Source: Enterocloster aldenensis
GTDB lineage: Bacteria; Bacillota; Clostridia; Lachnospirales; Lachnospiraceae
Direction of reading: 5' to 3'
DNA: 64,000 nucleotides
NCBI RefSeq assembly: GCF_003434055.1
Contig: NZ_QVEX01000010.1
Location: forward strand, 1-64,000
Shown here: positions 8,296 through 17,108 of the stretch, piece by piece
Position numbering within the stretch: the stretch's first letter is position 1
How the letters are laid out: each line of letters opens with the position of its first letter
The notes under the pieces: model-generated
What the model was told of the DNA's origin: nothing
Seen by the model: only the letters and a program-made list of their open reading frames with translations
The model's database searches: none
Translations under genes and position numbers: made by a program

Positions 8296-9603
8296 TTACC
8301 TCTTCCTGATAATCATTTCATTAAATGCAATCATCGCTGCGGATATGGCAGTCCCGATGCCTACCAGTATCCAGAGGTTGTTGATTGCTATTACCGGGAG
8401 TATGGCAACCAAGGTAGATGTGACAGGGACAAAGCATCCCTGGGCCACTCCGAATGCTTCCCAGCTTTCGGTTTTAACATCCGGATCCACACAGCGTGCC
8501 AGAGCAAGCCCGCTTGGGGTCGACCCGCATCCTGCGCCGAAAAACATTAAGGCCAGCGGGAACCAGTCTTCACCAAACCAGCGGCGCATCAGGACCATAC
8601 AGACAAATGACATAAGCAGGATTACCACTAACATATGAAGCATGATTGGCGCCAGATTGTTAGCGAAGAAATTCAAATCCAGGGTTGCCGTTGCCGAACA
8701 GATACAGATTTCAAGGGCTACTCCCCCAATATTGTCTATGGTGTCCGTATCAGCGTATTTATCCAGGTGGGTTTTCCGTAACACAAACCACACGATGATT
8801 GCGCCCACAATACCATACAGAAGGGATGGGATATTGCCGGCCCCTGGAATGGCTTTTGCGATAGCGCCGAAAATCACGCTTCCAATCCACATGCTGAGGA
8901 ATACAAAACACATCTGCAGCGCCAGACCATTAATGGAGTCAGAGGCAACCGTTGCGTGCCCAAGGGGCTTTTGCTTATCCCTTGGTATATAATCATTCTT
9001 CCTGACATCGCCCTTGTTCTTTGCATCCGGCAAAGCCTTTGCCCAACCTCTTCTCACGCCGATGTTGACCCATACCATTCCCACCACCATGGCAACAATC
9101 AACCCCAGCGTTGCAAGAATCAGGCCGACACTCAGCATGCCTTCTATCCCAAGTTCTTCAAACAGGGTTCCCGAAGAGGTTGCTGCCCCATGGCCGCCCC
9201 AGTAAGTAAAAACAGTCATGACCCCCCACTCCCTCGGAAGTCCTGTCCATATTTTCTGAAGCCCCAATGCTGCCAGGATCCCAACTGCAAGTTGTGAAAA
9301 ATAGGACAGCAGGTTGGAACTGATTGCCCCTGCAAAGGATTTCATCTTTGAAACGCTGATTGATATGCCGAAAAGGGTGGTTGTCAGTACAATATTAATC
9401 ATCGGAGACGCCATACTGGACCAGTTTTCCGGGATTTTAATGAGTCCCAGTACCTGCGGTCCCATGACCAATGCAAGCGCTCCGCCAATCAGCCCTGACG
9501 GCAGGTATAGCTTGCGCAGCGGTTTAACCACGGAACGCAGGGCAACACCTGCAAGCAAAAAAAGAAACAGATACATCAATTCATTTACTGCCGTAGTAAA
9601 CAT
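8296..9603 (-). CDS. GltS-family sodium/glutamate-type symporter
   Basis: 435-aa membrane protein with about 11-12 hydrophobic segments in two inverted halves. It follows the GltS pattern: 'LPSGLIGGALALVMGP' near residue 36, 'TYWGGHGAATSSGTLF' near 135 and 'FFGAGCGSTPSGLA' near 360, the small-residue re-entrant loops typical of this family. It is last in an operon behind an RraA-type aldolase and a D-2-hydroxyacid dehydrogenase. Its slot corresponds to that of the unrelated SLC13 transporter in the paralogous operon at 1680-4738. A dicarboxylate other than glutamate is therefore a reasonable substrate, by inference. Confidence 0.85.
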   Translation of the reverse strand: MFTTAVNELMYLFLFLLAGVALRSVVKPLRKLYLPSGLIGGALALVMGPQVLGLIKIPENWSSMASPMINIVLTTTLFGISISVSKMKSFAGAISSNLLSYFSQLAVGILAALGLQKIWTGLPREWGVMTVFTYWGGHGAATSSGTLFEELGIEGMLSVGLILATLGLIVAMVVGMVWVNIGVRRGWAKALPDAKNKGDVRKNDYIPRDKQKPLGHATVASDSINGLALQMCFVFLSMWIGSVIFGAIAKAIPGAGNIPSLLYGIVGAIIVWFVLRKTHLDKYADTDTIDNIGGVALEICICSATATLDLNFFANNLAPIMLHMLVVILLMSFVCMVLMRRWFGEDWFPLALMFFGAGCGSTPSGLALARCVDPDVKTESWEAFGVAQGCFVPVTSTLVAILPVIAINNLWILVGIGTAISAAMIAFNEMIIRKR

Positions 9604-9636
9604 AGCATTACCCCCAATATTTTAAATTACCCCGTT

Positions 9637-10332
9637 TTAAAATTCCATATATTCCACATATTCAACGCCAAGGGATTTCATCTTTTCATCCACCCATGGC
9701 CGGATATAGGTACCCTCTTTTTCAATTGTATCAATGATCCTCTGTTCGTTTTCATGAATGGCCTCAACCTGTTTCAGCAGCTCCTCTGCCTCAGAAGGCC
9801 GGATGAATATGACACCGTCCTCATCTCCCAGAACAATATCGCCTGGATATACGGTCCTCCCACCGCAGACAACTGGTGTATTCACTTCCCCTGGCCCATT
9901 TTTATAAGGACCATCCGGCGTCACGCCCCGGGCATATACCGCAAAGTCTGTCAGGCACTCCATCGCGCCTGCATCCCGGATGGACCCGTCTACCACAATA
10001 CCATGAATGCCGCGCTTCCTGCAATATGTAACCATCAATTCCCCAAAGATGGAACGCCTTGTATCACCGCCCGCGTCAATTACAATCACATCCCCGGGTT
10101 TTGCAAGGTCCATGGCCACATGGAACATCAGGTTATCGCCTTCCGGTACCTTAACGGTAAACGCAGTTCCAAGCAGACGGCTCTTATTAACCGGGCATAT
10201 GTCCTCATGGACAGCCGAGATACGGTTCATGCAGTCATCCAGATTAGCCACCGCCACACCTGCAAACCGCTCTACCAGTTCCCTTTCCGGGCGCTTAAAA
10301 TCCTTAACAATCACACATCCTGTTTTGTTCAT
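9637..10332 (-). CDS. RraA-family aldolase/decarboxylase-like protein (second copy)
   Basis: 231 aa, clearly paralogous to the protein at 2749-3435. It shares 'ANLDDCMNRI', 'VIDAGGDTRRSIFGEL' and 'GIVVDGSIRD', as well as the C-terminal 'GTYIRPWVDEKM'. The ATG at 10332 is chosen because GAGGAGG precedes it. An ATG at 10353 overlaps the upstream stop codon (ATGA) and has no separate ribosome site. It is the middle gene of the dehydrogenase / RraA / GltS operon. Family reactions release pyruvate from 4-hydroxy-2-oxo diacids; the specific substrate is not known. Confidence 0.87.
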   Translation of the reverse strand: MNKTGCVIVKDFKRPERELVERFAGVAVANLDDCMNRISAVHEDICPVNKSRLLGTAFTVKVPEGDNLMFHVAMDLAKPGDVIVIDAGGDTRRSIFGELMVTYCRKRGIHGIVVDGSIRDAGAMECLTDFAVYARGVTPDGPYKNGPGEVNTPVVCGGRTVYPGDIVLGDEDGVIFIRPSEAEELLKQVEAIHENEQRIIDTIEKEGTYIRPWVDEKMKSLGVEYVEYMEF

Positions 10333-10349
10333 TTTCCTATCCTCCTCAT

Positions 10350-11273
10350 TCATACCACACGGTTTTTCGCTTCTTTCCCATCTATTACATTCAATACTTC
10401 TTCCACGACCTCCATCCCCATCCGGTAAAGTGCTTCTTCTGTGTTGGCTCCGATATGGGGTGTTGCACAGAAATTATCAAGTGTCATCAGTTTATTCTTT
10501 CCGCTAGGCGGCTCCTCAACAAACGCATCACATGCAGCGGCCCTGAGCGTCCTGTGCTTTAATGCCTGATACAGATCTTCCTCGTTTACCACGCCTCCCC
10601 TGGCCGCATTGATAAGAATCGCACTTTTCTTAAAATGATTCAAATTCCCTGATGATATCAGATTCTCTGTGGAAGGCGTCAGTGGGACACTGATATTTAC
10701 GATATCTGATGCTTCTAACATACGGTTTAAATCCTCGAACTTTTCAATCCCATAGGAATCCGCCTGTTCTTTAGAGCAGTACGGATCATATCCCATCAGT
10801 TTGGCATTGAAACCATTTTTCAGGATTTCCCCCATGCGCCTGGCAATATTCCCCATTCCCACAAGTCCGACGGCCTTGCCTGTCAGTTCAATTCCTGTCA
10901 TCTCCGGCGGCGCGATGCATGAAAACCCTTCCCCTCTGCTTTTTTTATCACACACCGATATGTTCCTGCTTATATCCAGCATCAGGCCCACAATTAATTC
11001 TGCCACGGAATTCGTATTGGCAAAGGGTGTATTAATTACGGGAACCCCTAATTCCTTTGCAGCGGCCAGATCAATGGTATTACACCCTACACCGTGTTTC
11101 CCTATCACTTTTAGATTTACGGCACGGGACATGATATCCCGTCCTATATTTACGGCGCGTAATATGATTCCATCAATATCCTGTATGCGGTCAAAACTAT
11201 CTGTTATCTCTGCACGCTGCTTAATTAAACGGACCGCATCCGGATGGATGTACTCACTTAAATAGATAAGCAT
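10350..11273 (-). CDS. D-2-hydroxyacid dehydrogenase, NAD-dependent (second copy)
   Basis: 307 aa. The nucleotide-binding loop is GLVGMGNIA (residues 136-144), and the catalytic residues are Arg225 (NAARGG), Glu254 (DAFVEEPP) and His273 (ATPHIG). It is only distantly similar to the enzyme at 1680-2699. The ATG at 11273 has AAAGGAGA at ideal distance, and a TTG two codons upstream is less likely. First gene of the operon with RraA and GltS. It is served by a near-consensus promoter at 11371-11399. Confidence 0.9.
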   Translation of the reverse strand: MLIYLSEYIHPDAVRLIKQRAEITDSFDRIQDIDGIILRAVNIGRDIMSRAVNLKVIGKHGVGCNTIDLAAAKELGVPVINTPFANTNSVAELIVGLMLDISRNISVCDKKSRGEGFSCIAPPEMTGIELTGKAVGLVGMGNIARRMGEILKNGFNAKLMGYDPYCSKEQADSYGIEKFEDLNRMLEASDIVNISVPLTPSTENLISSGNLNHFKKSAILINAARGGVVNEEDLYQALKHRTLRAAACDAFVEEPPSGKNKLMTLDNFCATPHIGANTEEALYRMGMEVVEEVLNVIDGKEAKNRVV

Positions 11274-11341
11274 TTCCAATCTCCTTTTTTCAATTTTGCT
11301 TATGTTTTAGAAGTTGTGTATCCTACAATTGTCCGGATTGT

Positions 11342-11443
11342 TTGTAGTATGTTTTTAACTCAGTACAATAAGTATAGTTGTTGTATGCACTACTGTCAAT
11401 ACTTATATTGTAGTATATTTTTTAACAATATAAAATATTGTAG
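11342..11443. promoter_or_regulatory. Repeated TTGTAG elements (candidate RpiR operator)
   Basis: TTGTAGTAT occurs at 11342-11350 and 11408-11416, and TTGTAG again at 11438-11443. Two are half of longer inverted arrangements (TTGTA…TACAA at 11342-11368, ATATTGT…ACAATAT at 11406-11432). They flank the promoter of the dehydrogenase operon. The same TTGTAGTG string lies upstream of the adjacent rpiR-type gene. Confidence 0.45.
11371..11399 (-). promoter_or_regulatory. Promoter of the second dehydrogenase-RraA-GltS operon
   Basis: On the minus strand, a perfect TTGACA (11399-11394) and TATACT (11376-11371) are separated by 17 bp, about 100 bp before the ATG at 11273. Near-consensus sigma-A promoter. 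Confidence 0.82.
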
Positions 11444-11750
11444 CAATCACAACAACCTCATTTTATATCTCTGAACGTGTATTTTAAAATTCTTTATAAT
11501 ATCCGGCGCTCCCCCTGTTATCAAATGCAGAACCATTGTTGAAAATCCTGTCAGTCCGCAAGGGTAGTGGAAGGCAGCGGAGCACTGGGGTGTATTTGAA
11601 AATTGCATTCCGTTGGCTGTGCGTTCCACTTTGCAGGAGATTTGACACAGGGGTAAGCTGCGCTGACCCTATCATCACCTGCAGGATGTGGCATTATCTT
11701 TCATATGAATTCTTTTATTCCGGATAAGCGCAAAAGATTGACACAAAAAA
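11444..11750. other. Intergenic stretch without a recognised gene
   Basis: Only short overlapping open frames on both strands, none with a ribosome site and a recognisable product. I see no clear repeat or RNA element before the terminator at 11751. Confidence 0.5.
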
Positions 11751-11776
11751 AACAAGCCGGGAAAATTCAGCTTGTT
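11751..11776 (-). terminator. Rho-independent terminator of the RpiR-type gene
   Basis: Stem AACAAGC / GCTTGTT with a 12-base loop, followed on the minus strand by a run of T (A-run at 11744-11750). It lies about 45 nt past the stop codon of the regulator. Confidence 0.85.
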
Positions 11777-11818
11777 TTGTCGTCTCACTACAAAATGTTA
11801 ACAATCCGTTCATATATT

Positions 11819-12682
11819 TTACAATACCAGACGGAACCCCTCGGTCATGGTATCACGCTCTTTTGCCCGCTTTCTATACTCATCCTTATTTTTTCGGCAT
11901 ACAAGGGTTATGATGTATTCTGCAATCATATCAACTCCGATGGCAGAGTTAAAGAAACTCATATGCGATGTTTCCACTAAAAGGGCAATATCCGCATATT
12001 GGACCATGGGCGCCATCAGGCTGTCCGTAACCACGCAGATCCTGGCCTTATGTTCCCTGGCCATATTCACCAGCAGCATATCAATCTTATAGTAACGTGC
12101 AAAGGAAAATAGTATGAATATATCTTCTGAATCAATATCCTGCAGCGCTCCCAACACTTCTGTCTCGCTGCTGCCGGGCAACTGTACCACTCCCTCAATT
12201 GCGAATCCCAGCAGTCTTGTAAAGTGGCAGGATACCCCTATACATCCTCTGAGTCCCGCCACATATTTCCTCCTGGATCGGATGATCATATCAGCTAATG
12301 TCTCATAACTCTCTAAAGAATTCTGCTGAAAGGTCCTGGTAATATTATAATTCATCATCTCCACAAACGCGCCTGAAATATCATCCTCCTGGTACCTTCC
12401 CGTCAGCACATCAAACCGTTCTGAAAGCTGCATATTCCGCACAGATGCACTGGTTTCCCCAATCAGGGAATTATATATGTCATTCTTCAGATCTGTAAAG
12501 CCCAGATATCCGATTGCCCTGGCAAAACGTATGATGGACGCGTCACTGACCCCGATTTCTTTCGCCACATCCATGGATGACATGTTGCCGATCCGTTCCT
12601 GATTTTTAAAAAAATAATCTGCTATCCTCCGCTGCTGCGGTGTCAGCTTTGCACCCTTCAGTCTATCTGATAATCTGTTCAT
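11819..12682 (-). CDS. MurR/RpiR-family transcriptional regulator
   Basis: 287 aa. The N-terminal HTH_6 domain occupies residues 1-77 (KLTPQQRRIADYFFKN … GVSDASIIRFARAIGY). The SIS sugar-phosphate-binding domain spans about 125-270 (YVAGLRGCIGVS … DIFILFSFARYY). RpiR regulators sense phosphosugars or related metabolites. It lies between the second dehydrogenase operon and the fucose operon. Shared TTGTAG elements point to the dehydrogenase operon as its target, by inference. It has its own promoter and terminator. Confidence 0.92.
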   Translation of the reverse strand: MNRLSDRLKGAKLTPQQRRIADYFFKNQERIGNMSSMDVAKEIGVSDASIIRFARAIGYLGFTDLKNDIYNSLIGETSASVRNMQLSERFDVLTGRYQEDDISGAFVEMMNYNITRTFQQNSLESYETLADMIIRSRRKYVAGLRGCIGVSCHFTRLLGFAIEGVVQLPGSSETEVLGALQDIDSEDIFILFSFARYYKIDMLLVNMAREHKARICVVTDSLMAPMVQYADIALLVETSHMSFFNSAIGVDMIAEYIITLVCRKNKDEYRKRAKERDTMTEGFRLVL

Positions 12683-12748
12683 GGGCCCTCCTCATAACAA
12701 AACCGATTTGCCTGCCTTCTTCGTATTTCCGTTGTGAATTCTGTTATA

Positions 12749-12777
12749 AGTATATCAAAAAGGAGCAGACACTACAA
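12749..12777 (-). promoter_or_regulatory. Promoter of the RpiR-type regulator
   Basis: On the minus strand, TTGTAG (12777-12772) and TATACT (12754-12749) are separated by 17 bp. The -35 element coincides with a TTGTAGTG copy of the repeat seen at 11342-11443, which would fit autoregulation. Confidence 0.55.
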
Positions 12778-12821
12778 TAGACTGAATTTAATAATCCCAT
12801 CTATTTTACCGATAAATGTAG

Positions 12822-12860
12822 GGCCGGCTGCCTAATCAAGTCATGATTAAGCAGCCGGCC
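12822..12860 (-). terminator. Terminator hairpin of the fucose operon
   Basis: A 17-position stem with one mismatch (GGCCGGCTG… / …CAGCCGGCC) lies just after the stop codon of the last fucose-operon gene. The trailing T content is low (CTACATTTATC), but the stem is very stable. Confidence 0.7.
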
Positions 12861-12869
12861 AATAAAATA

Positions 12870-14021
12870 TTACTTATAGAGACACGGGGCGACTTCCGCT
12901 GAATCCATGTTGGTGCTGTCGTACCACAGTGCACCGGTGTCAACATCCTCTACCGGTTCTCCTTTGGCCGCCTTGGCGGCCAGGGTAACTGCCTGATATC
13001 CAATCTGGACCGGATTCTGCGTGATGGAGCCTGCTAAGACGCCGCTCTTGATAGCATCAAGCTGGATGGCGCCAGAGTCAAATCCAACGCCGATTACTTT
13101 ATCCTTACCCAGTACCTGAAGGCTCTCATTGGCCGTCACCAGGTTCTTGGCTGTAAATTCGTTAGACGCATAAATGGCAATCAGATCATTTTTATTCAGA
13201 AGGGTATTGGCCACTGTCACACAAGCCGCATCATCCACGGTGGCCGGAATGCCTACATCGATGATTACCTTTGCTCCGTCAACTGCCTTATTATACTTAT
13301 CATGGCCTACTACCGAACATTTATCCTCGCCAATCAAGGTACACATCTTGTCTATGAAACCCCCGGTCCGTTCCCCAATGGACTGGGATGTGGCATCCTG
13401 GGAGACAACCCCGATTCTGACTGCTTCTGCCGGGTCCGTGACCTTATCCTTAATCATTTCATACAATTTCTCCGCGGCCAGTCCGCCTGCCGCATAGTTA
13501 TCCGTAGCTGCATTTGCTACAATGGCGCCTGCCGGGGCATCCGGAACACCGGAGTCAAACCCTATAATCGGAATATTTGCTGCCTGGGCATTGGAGATGG
13601 CATCCAGTGCCGCCTGTGTATCCAAAGCCGCCAGGCAGATGGCGCTTGGGGCTTTGTTGACCGCATTGTTCAGCTGCTCAATCTGCTCAGCCACCGCACT
13701 TTCGCTGGCCGGCCCCACAAAGTTGGTGGACTTAAGCCCCAAATCCTTTGCAGCCTGCTCCGATCCCATCTTTACTGCTTTCCAGAAATCATGCTGGAAG
13801 CCTTTTGCCACAATTTCAACCGTGACATCGCTGTAATCCACGGCACCTTCTGTCTTGGCTGCCTCTGTATCCGCTGCCGTCGTGTCTTTTACCTCTGCTT
13901 CCGGAGCAGCTGTTGCTGCGGCCGTTGTCGTGGCAGGCGCACTGGATCCGCTGGAGCAGCCCATTACCATTGTGGACACCATTGCTGCGCAGATGACTGT
14001 ACTAAATAATCTTTTCTTCAT
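12870..14021 (-). CDS. Sugar ABC transporter substrate-binding lipoprotein (fucose operon)
   Basis: 383 aa. A lipoprotein signal peptide ends at the lipobox VMGC (Cys near residue 22), followed by an Ala/Thr/Glu-rich linker to about residue 60. The RbsB/LacI-like two-lobe binding domain runs from about 66 to the end ('VEIVAKGFQHDFWKAVK', 'IPIIGFDSGVP', 'VIGVGFDSGAIQLDAIK'). It is the extracytoplasmic receptor for the importer encoded just upstream. Sitting in an operon with L-fucose isomerase, kinase and aldolase, L-fucose is the obvious ligand, by inference. AGGGAGG precedes the ATG. Confidence 0.92.
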   Translation of the reverse strand: MKKRLFSTVICAAMVSTMVMGCSSGSSAPATTTAAATAAPEAEVKDTTAADTEAAKTEGAVDYSDVTVEIVAKGFQHDFWKAVKMGSEQAAKDLGLKSTNFVGPASESAVAEQIEQLNNAVNKAPSAICLAALDTQAALDAISNAQAANIPIIGFDSGVPDAPAGAIVANAATDNYAAGGLAAEKLYEMIKDKVTDPAEAVRIGVVSQDATSQSIGERTGGFIDKMCTLIGEDKCSVVGHDKYNKAVDGAKVIIDVGIPATVDDAACVTVANTLLNKNDLIAIYASNEFTAKNLVTANESLQVLGKDKVIGVGFDSGAIQLDAIKSGVLAGSITQNPVQIGYQAVTLAAKAAKGEPVEDVDTGALWYDSTNMDSAEVAPCLYK

Positions 14022-14073
14022 AAATAGACCTCCCTTATCTTATCCCGCTTTGCGGGTTATTAACAATTGCGTA

Positions 14074-15090
14074 TTAGTCCTTCCCCTGTTTCCTTCTATT
14101 TAAAACATCTACAAATACGGCTATGATTAATACAAATCCAGTAATCAGAAGCTGATAATGCGGCTGTACTCCCACAAAAGGAAGGCCAGTCTTTAAAACA
14201 GACATGATAAAAACACCAATCAACGTACCTGCTATGGACCCCACGCCGCCTGCCAGGGATGTTCCGCCGATTACAACTCCTGCGATTGCATCCAGTTCAA
14301 ATCCATTTCCGGTTCCAGGCATGAGTGTGGAATATACTGCTGCATAAGACACGCCTGCCAGCCCGGCAAACAGACCGCTTATGACATAAGCCAAAGTCTC
14401 CCACTTTACCACATTTACACCGGAAAGCCGGGTCGCCTCCTTGTTGCTCCCCAGGGACAATATATAACGTCCCGGACGCGCCTTGTTGAGCAGGATTGCC
14501 ATTAGGATTGCAAGTACAATCAGCAGTATGAATCCCGTGGGGATACCTGCCTGCGGAAGCCCTGCCCCTTTTAATTTAAAAATGCCTCTGAAGGAGCCGC
14601 CCGGAGCCGAAGCCTGCGGAAAGGTCACGGTGGCCGTGTTTGTCACAATCGAACCCAGGCCTCTGGTAATCATCATGGTTCCCAGTGTGGCAATAAAGGC
14701 CGGAAGCCTCATGACAGATACCATAAGTCCATTGGCAAGTCCGAACAGCCCTCCCATCAGGATGGCCAGAATAACGCACAGCGGCATAGGAAGCCCCAGT
14801 TTTGTAAACAGTGTTCCTGAAATCAAGGAACAGCAGATACAGACCGTACCGATGGATAAGTCGATTCCTCCGGTGATGATTACAAATGTTACGCCTATAG
14901 CCATAAAACCAATATAATAGGAAGAATCAAAAATGCTGACCAGTGTACTGTATTTTGCAAAATTGTCCCCAAAAATCCAGAAGAACATGAATAATACAAT
15001 CAACGCAATAACTGCCACCAATTTCTGAGTGCCGATGGCTTTGAATAATCCACCCGGCTCCTTTTTTACCTGACTCTTATTATCCGACAT
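14074..15090 (-). CDS. Ribose-type ABC transporter permease (fucose operon)
   Basis: 338 aa with about 8-10 transmembrane helices after a short charged N-terminus. The BPD_transp_2 signatures are present ('VTFVIITGGIDLSIGTV' near residue 68, 'VIGGTSLAGGVGSIAGTLIG' near 270). It forms the membrane channel with the ATPase at 15107. Only one permease gene is present, so a homodimer is expected. GGGGAGG precedes the ATG. Confidence 0.92.
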   Translation of the reverse strand: MSDNKSQVKKEPGGLFKAIGTQKLVAVIALIVLFMFFWIFGDNFAKYSTLVSIFDSSYYIGFMAIGVTFVIITGGIDLSIGTVCICCSLISGTLFTKLGLPMPLCVILAILMGGLFGLANGLMVSVMRLPAFIATLGTMMITRGLGSIVTNTATVTFPQASAPGGSFRGIFKLKGAGLPQAGIPTGFILLIVLAILMAILLNKARPGRYILSLGSNKEATRLSGVNVVKWETLAYVISGLFAGLAGVSYAAVYSTLMPGTGNGFELDAIAGVVIGGTSLAGGVGSIAGTLIGVFIMSVLKTGLPFVGVQPHYQLLITGFVLIIAVFVDVLNRRKQGKD

Positions 15091-15106
15091 ATCTTTAACC
15101 TCCCCT

Positions 15107-16615
15107 TTAATCTCTCAGTGTTGCGGCATGCATGATCTTTTCCTGGGTAGCTTCTTCTATGCTGATCTCTCCCGTTTTACGGCCCTCACACATAATCAGG
15201 ATACGGTCGCTCATCCGCAGCACTTCCGTCAGTTCAGAGGATATCATTATGATGGACTTTCCCTGTTTTACAAGATTATTCATCAATGTATAAATCTCGC
15301 TTTTGGCTCCCACGTCAATTCCCCTGGTGGGTTCGTCAAATATCAGGATGTCGCAGTTCCTGGTAAGCCATTTAGCAATGACCACCTTCTGCTGGTTTCC
15401 CCCCGACAGGTTGCGTACCTGCTGATCCACGGATGGTGTCTTGGTCTTTAATGCCTCCACATATTGTTCTGCGGTTTCTTTTTCTGCTTTCTTATCAATA
15501 AACAGGCCTTTGCAGAACGCCTTCAGGGAAGCCATTGTGGTGTTCTCGGCCACCGTTTTCTCAATAATCACACCATAGCGCTTGCGGTCCTCCGACAGAT
15601 ATCCGATTCCGGCCTCAACCGCATCCTGTGGGTTCTTGATATCCACCCGCTTTCCATTCACATAGATATCACCGCTGTCCCTCCTGTCAGCACCAAAGAT
15701 AGCCCTGGCTGTCTCCGTCCTTCCAGCTCCCATGAGACCTGAAAAACCCAGGATTTCTCCTTTGCGAAGTTCAAAGCTTACATCTTTTACTGTATTTCCA
15801 ACGTTTAGGTGTTCAACCTTCAGCACCACCGGAGCATCCGGCTTTACATTGCTGAAGCTCTTAGGCTCCTCGTACACCGTGCGTCCCACCATCATCTGGA
15901 TGATATCGTCCTTCGTGGAATCCCTGGTTATCAGCGTACCCACATATTCCCCGTCCCTCATGACCGTTACCCTGTCAGTAATCTGGTTAATCTCATCCAT
16001 GCGGTGGGAAATGTATATAATCCCGATATCCTTGGCCCTTAGGTCACGGATGATTTTAAACAGCTCGCTGATTTCTGAATCTGTCAGCGCAGCAGTCGGT
16101 TCATCAAATACAATTATCTTGGCATCTGTGGAGATTGCCTTGGCTATCTCGCACATCTGCTGGCGCCCGACCGTCAGTCTCCCCATTGTTTCCCTGGGGT
16201 CAATCCTGATATTCAGTAATCCGAACAGCTTTTCAGCCTCTTCTACCATCTTGCGGTCATTAATCAGCTTTCCATTCATCTTTTCTTTGCCGATAAAGAT
16301 ATTCTGGGCCACAGTTAAGTGGTTCATCATGTTTAATTCCTGATGTACGATTACAATGCCGGCGTCCTGTGCTTCCCTGGGACTTTTAAACTCCACCTGG
16401 CGCCCCTCATACATAATAACACCGCTGTCCTTGCTGTAGATTCCTGTCAATATCTTCATGAGGGTGGATTTTCCGGCGCCATTCTCACCCATCAGTGCAT
16501 GGACCTCGCCCTTTTTAAGTTCCAGACAGGCATTTTTTAACGCATGTACCCCTACAAAGGACTTATCAATGTCTTTCATGGTCAGAATTACTTCTCCCAC
16601 ATCATCACCTTCCAT
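15107..16615 (-). CDS. Sugar ABC transporter ATP-binding protein (RbsA/MglA type)
   Basis: About 502 aa with two fused ABC domains. Domain 1 has Walker A GENGAGKST near residue 40, signature 'LTVGRQQM' and Walker B IIVFDEPTAALT. Domain 2 has a degenerate Walker A (GLMGAGRTE), signature LSGGNQQK and Walker B ILIFDEPTRGID. This split of a good and a weak site is usual for sugar ATPases of the RbsA/MglA/XylG group. The frame is open to 16666, right behind the fucU stop codon. I use the ATG at 16615; a GTG a few codons later with AAGGTGA upstream is an alternative. Confidence 0.9.
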   Translation of the reverse strand: MEGDDVGEVILTMKDIDKSFVGVHALKNACLELKKGEVHALMGENGAGKSTLMKILTGIYSKDSGVIMYEGRQVEFKSPREAQDAGIVIVHQELNMMNHLTVAQNIFIGKEKMNGKLINDRKMVEEAEKLFGLLNIRIDPRETMGRLTVGRQQMCEIAKAISTDAKIIVFDEPTAALTDSEISELFKIIRDLRAKDIGIIYISHRMDEINQITDRVTVMRDGEYVGTLITRDSTKDDIIQMMVGRTVYEEPKSFSNVKPDAPVVLKVEHLNVGNTVKDVSFELRKGEILGFSGLMGAGRTETARAIFGADRRDSGDIYVNGKRVDIKNPQDAVEAGIGYLSEDRKRYGVIIEKTVAENTTMASLKAFCKGLFIDKKAEKETAEQYVEALKTKTPSVDQQVRNLSGGNQQKVVIAKWLTRNCDILIFDEPTRGIDVGAKSEIYTLMNNLVKQGKSIIMISSELTEVLRMSDRILIMCEGRKTGEISIEEATQEKIMHAATLRD

Positions 16616-16667
16616 TTCTTTACTAATTGCACTGTTTTGGCGGTACCCATTTACAGGTGTCAGCACA

Positions 16668-17108
16668 CTAGTCGGTAACTACCCCTTTTTGCAGCATGAT
16701 ATTGGCATAAAGCGCCTTCTCGCTGGTGGCGATAATGGCATAAGCTTTCTTTGCCTCCTCATAGAATGTGAACCGCCCCATATGGCCGATGGCGCTTCTG
16801 CCCCTGCTGTCAAATGCTTCCACCAATGTCCCGTATTGGTTCCAGATTGGTGTTTCAACCGAATCCCCGTCCATCACCGACATCAGGCAGACAGGATGTT
16901 TAACGTAGGTGTCCAGGGGGAAAAGCAAGAGGATTGCTTCCAGTATCTCCGGCACGCCATGGCCTTCCATATGTATGACATGGGCATCCCTGCCCATGGA
17001 CTCTGCCGGGAAATTCCCATCAGCAATTACAATCCGGTCGCTGTGACCCATTTCACATAATATCTTCAGCAGTTCAGGAGATAAGATATGAGGTATTCCC
17101 CTTAGCAT
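16668..17108 (-). CDS. fucU: L-fucose mutarotase (RbsD/FucU family)
   Basis: 146 aa, the normal FucU length. Typical features are 'ILCEMGHSDRIVIADGNFP', with the conserved GH(S/G)D and ADGN(F/Y)P elements near residues 20-33, and the C-terminal 'YANIMLQKGV' tail. It interconverts the alpha and beta anomers of fucose so that the isomerase gets its preferred form. It overlaps the end of the aldolase gene by 7 nt and has GGGGG before the ATG, so translation is probably coupled. Confidence 0.92.
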   Translation of the reverse strand: MLRGIPHILSPELLKILCEMGHSDRIVIADGNFPAESMGRDAHVIHMEGHGVPEILEAILLLFPLDTYVKHPVCLMSVMDGDSVETPIWNQYGTLVEAFDSRGRSAIGHMGRFTFYEEAKKAYAIIATSEKALYANIMLQKGVVTD

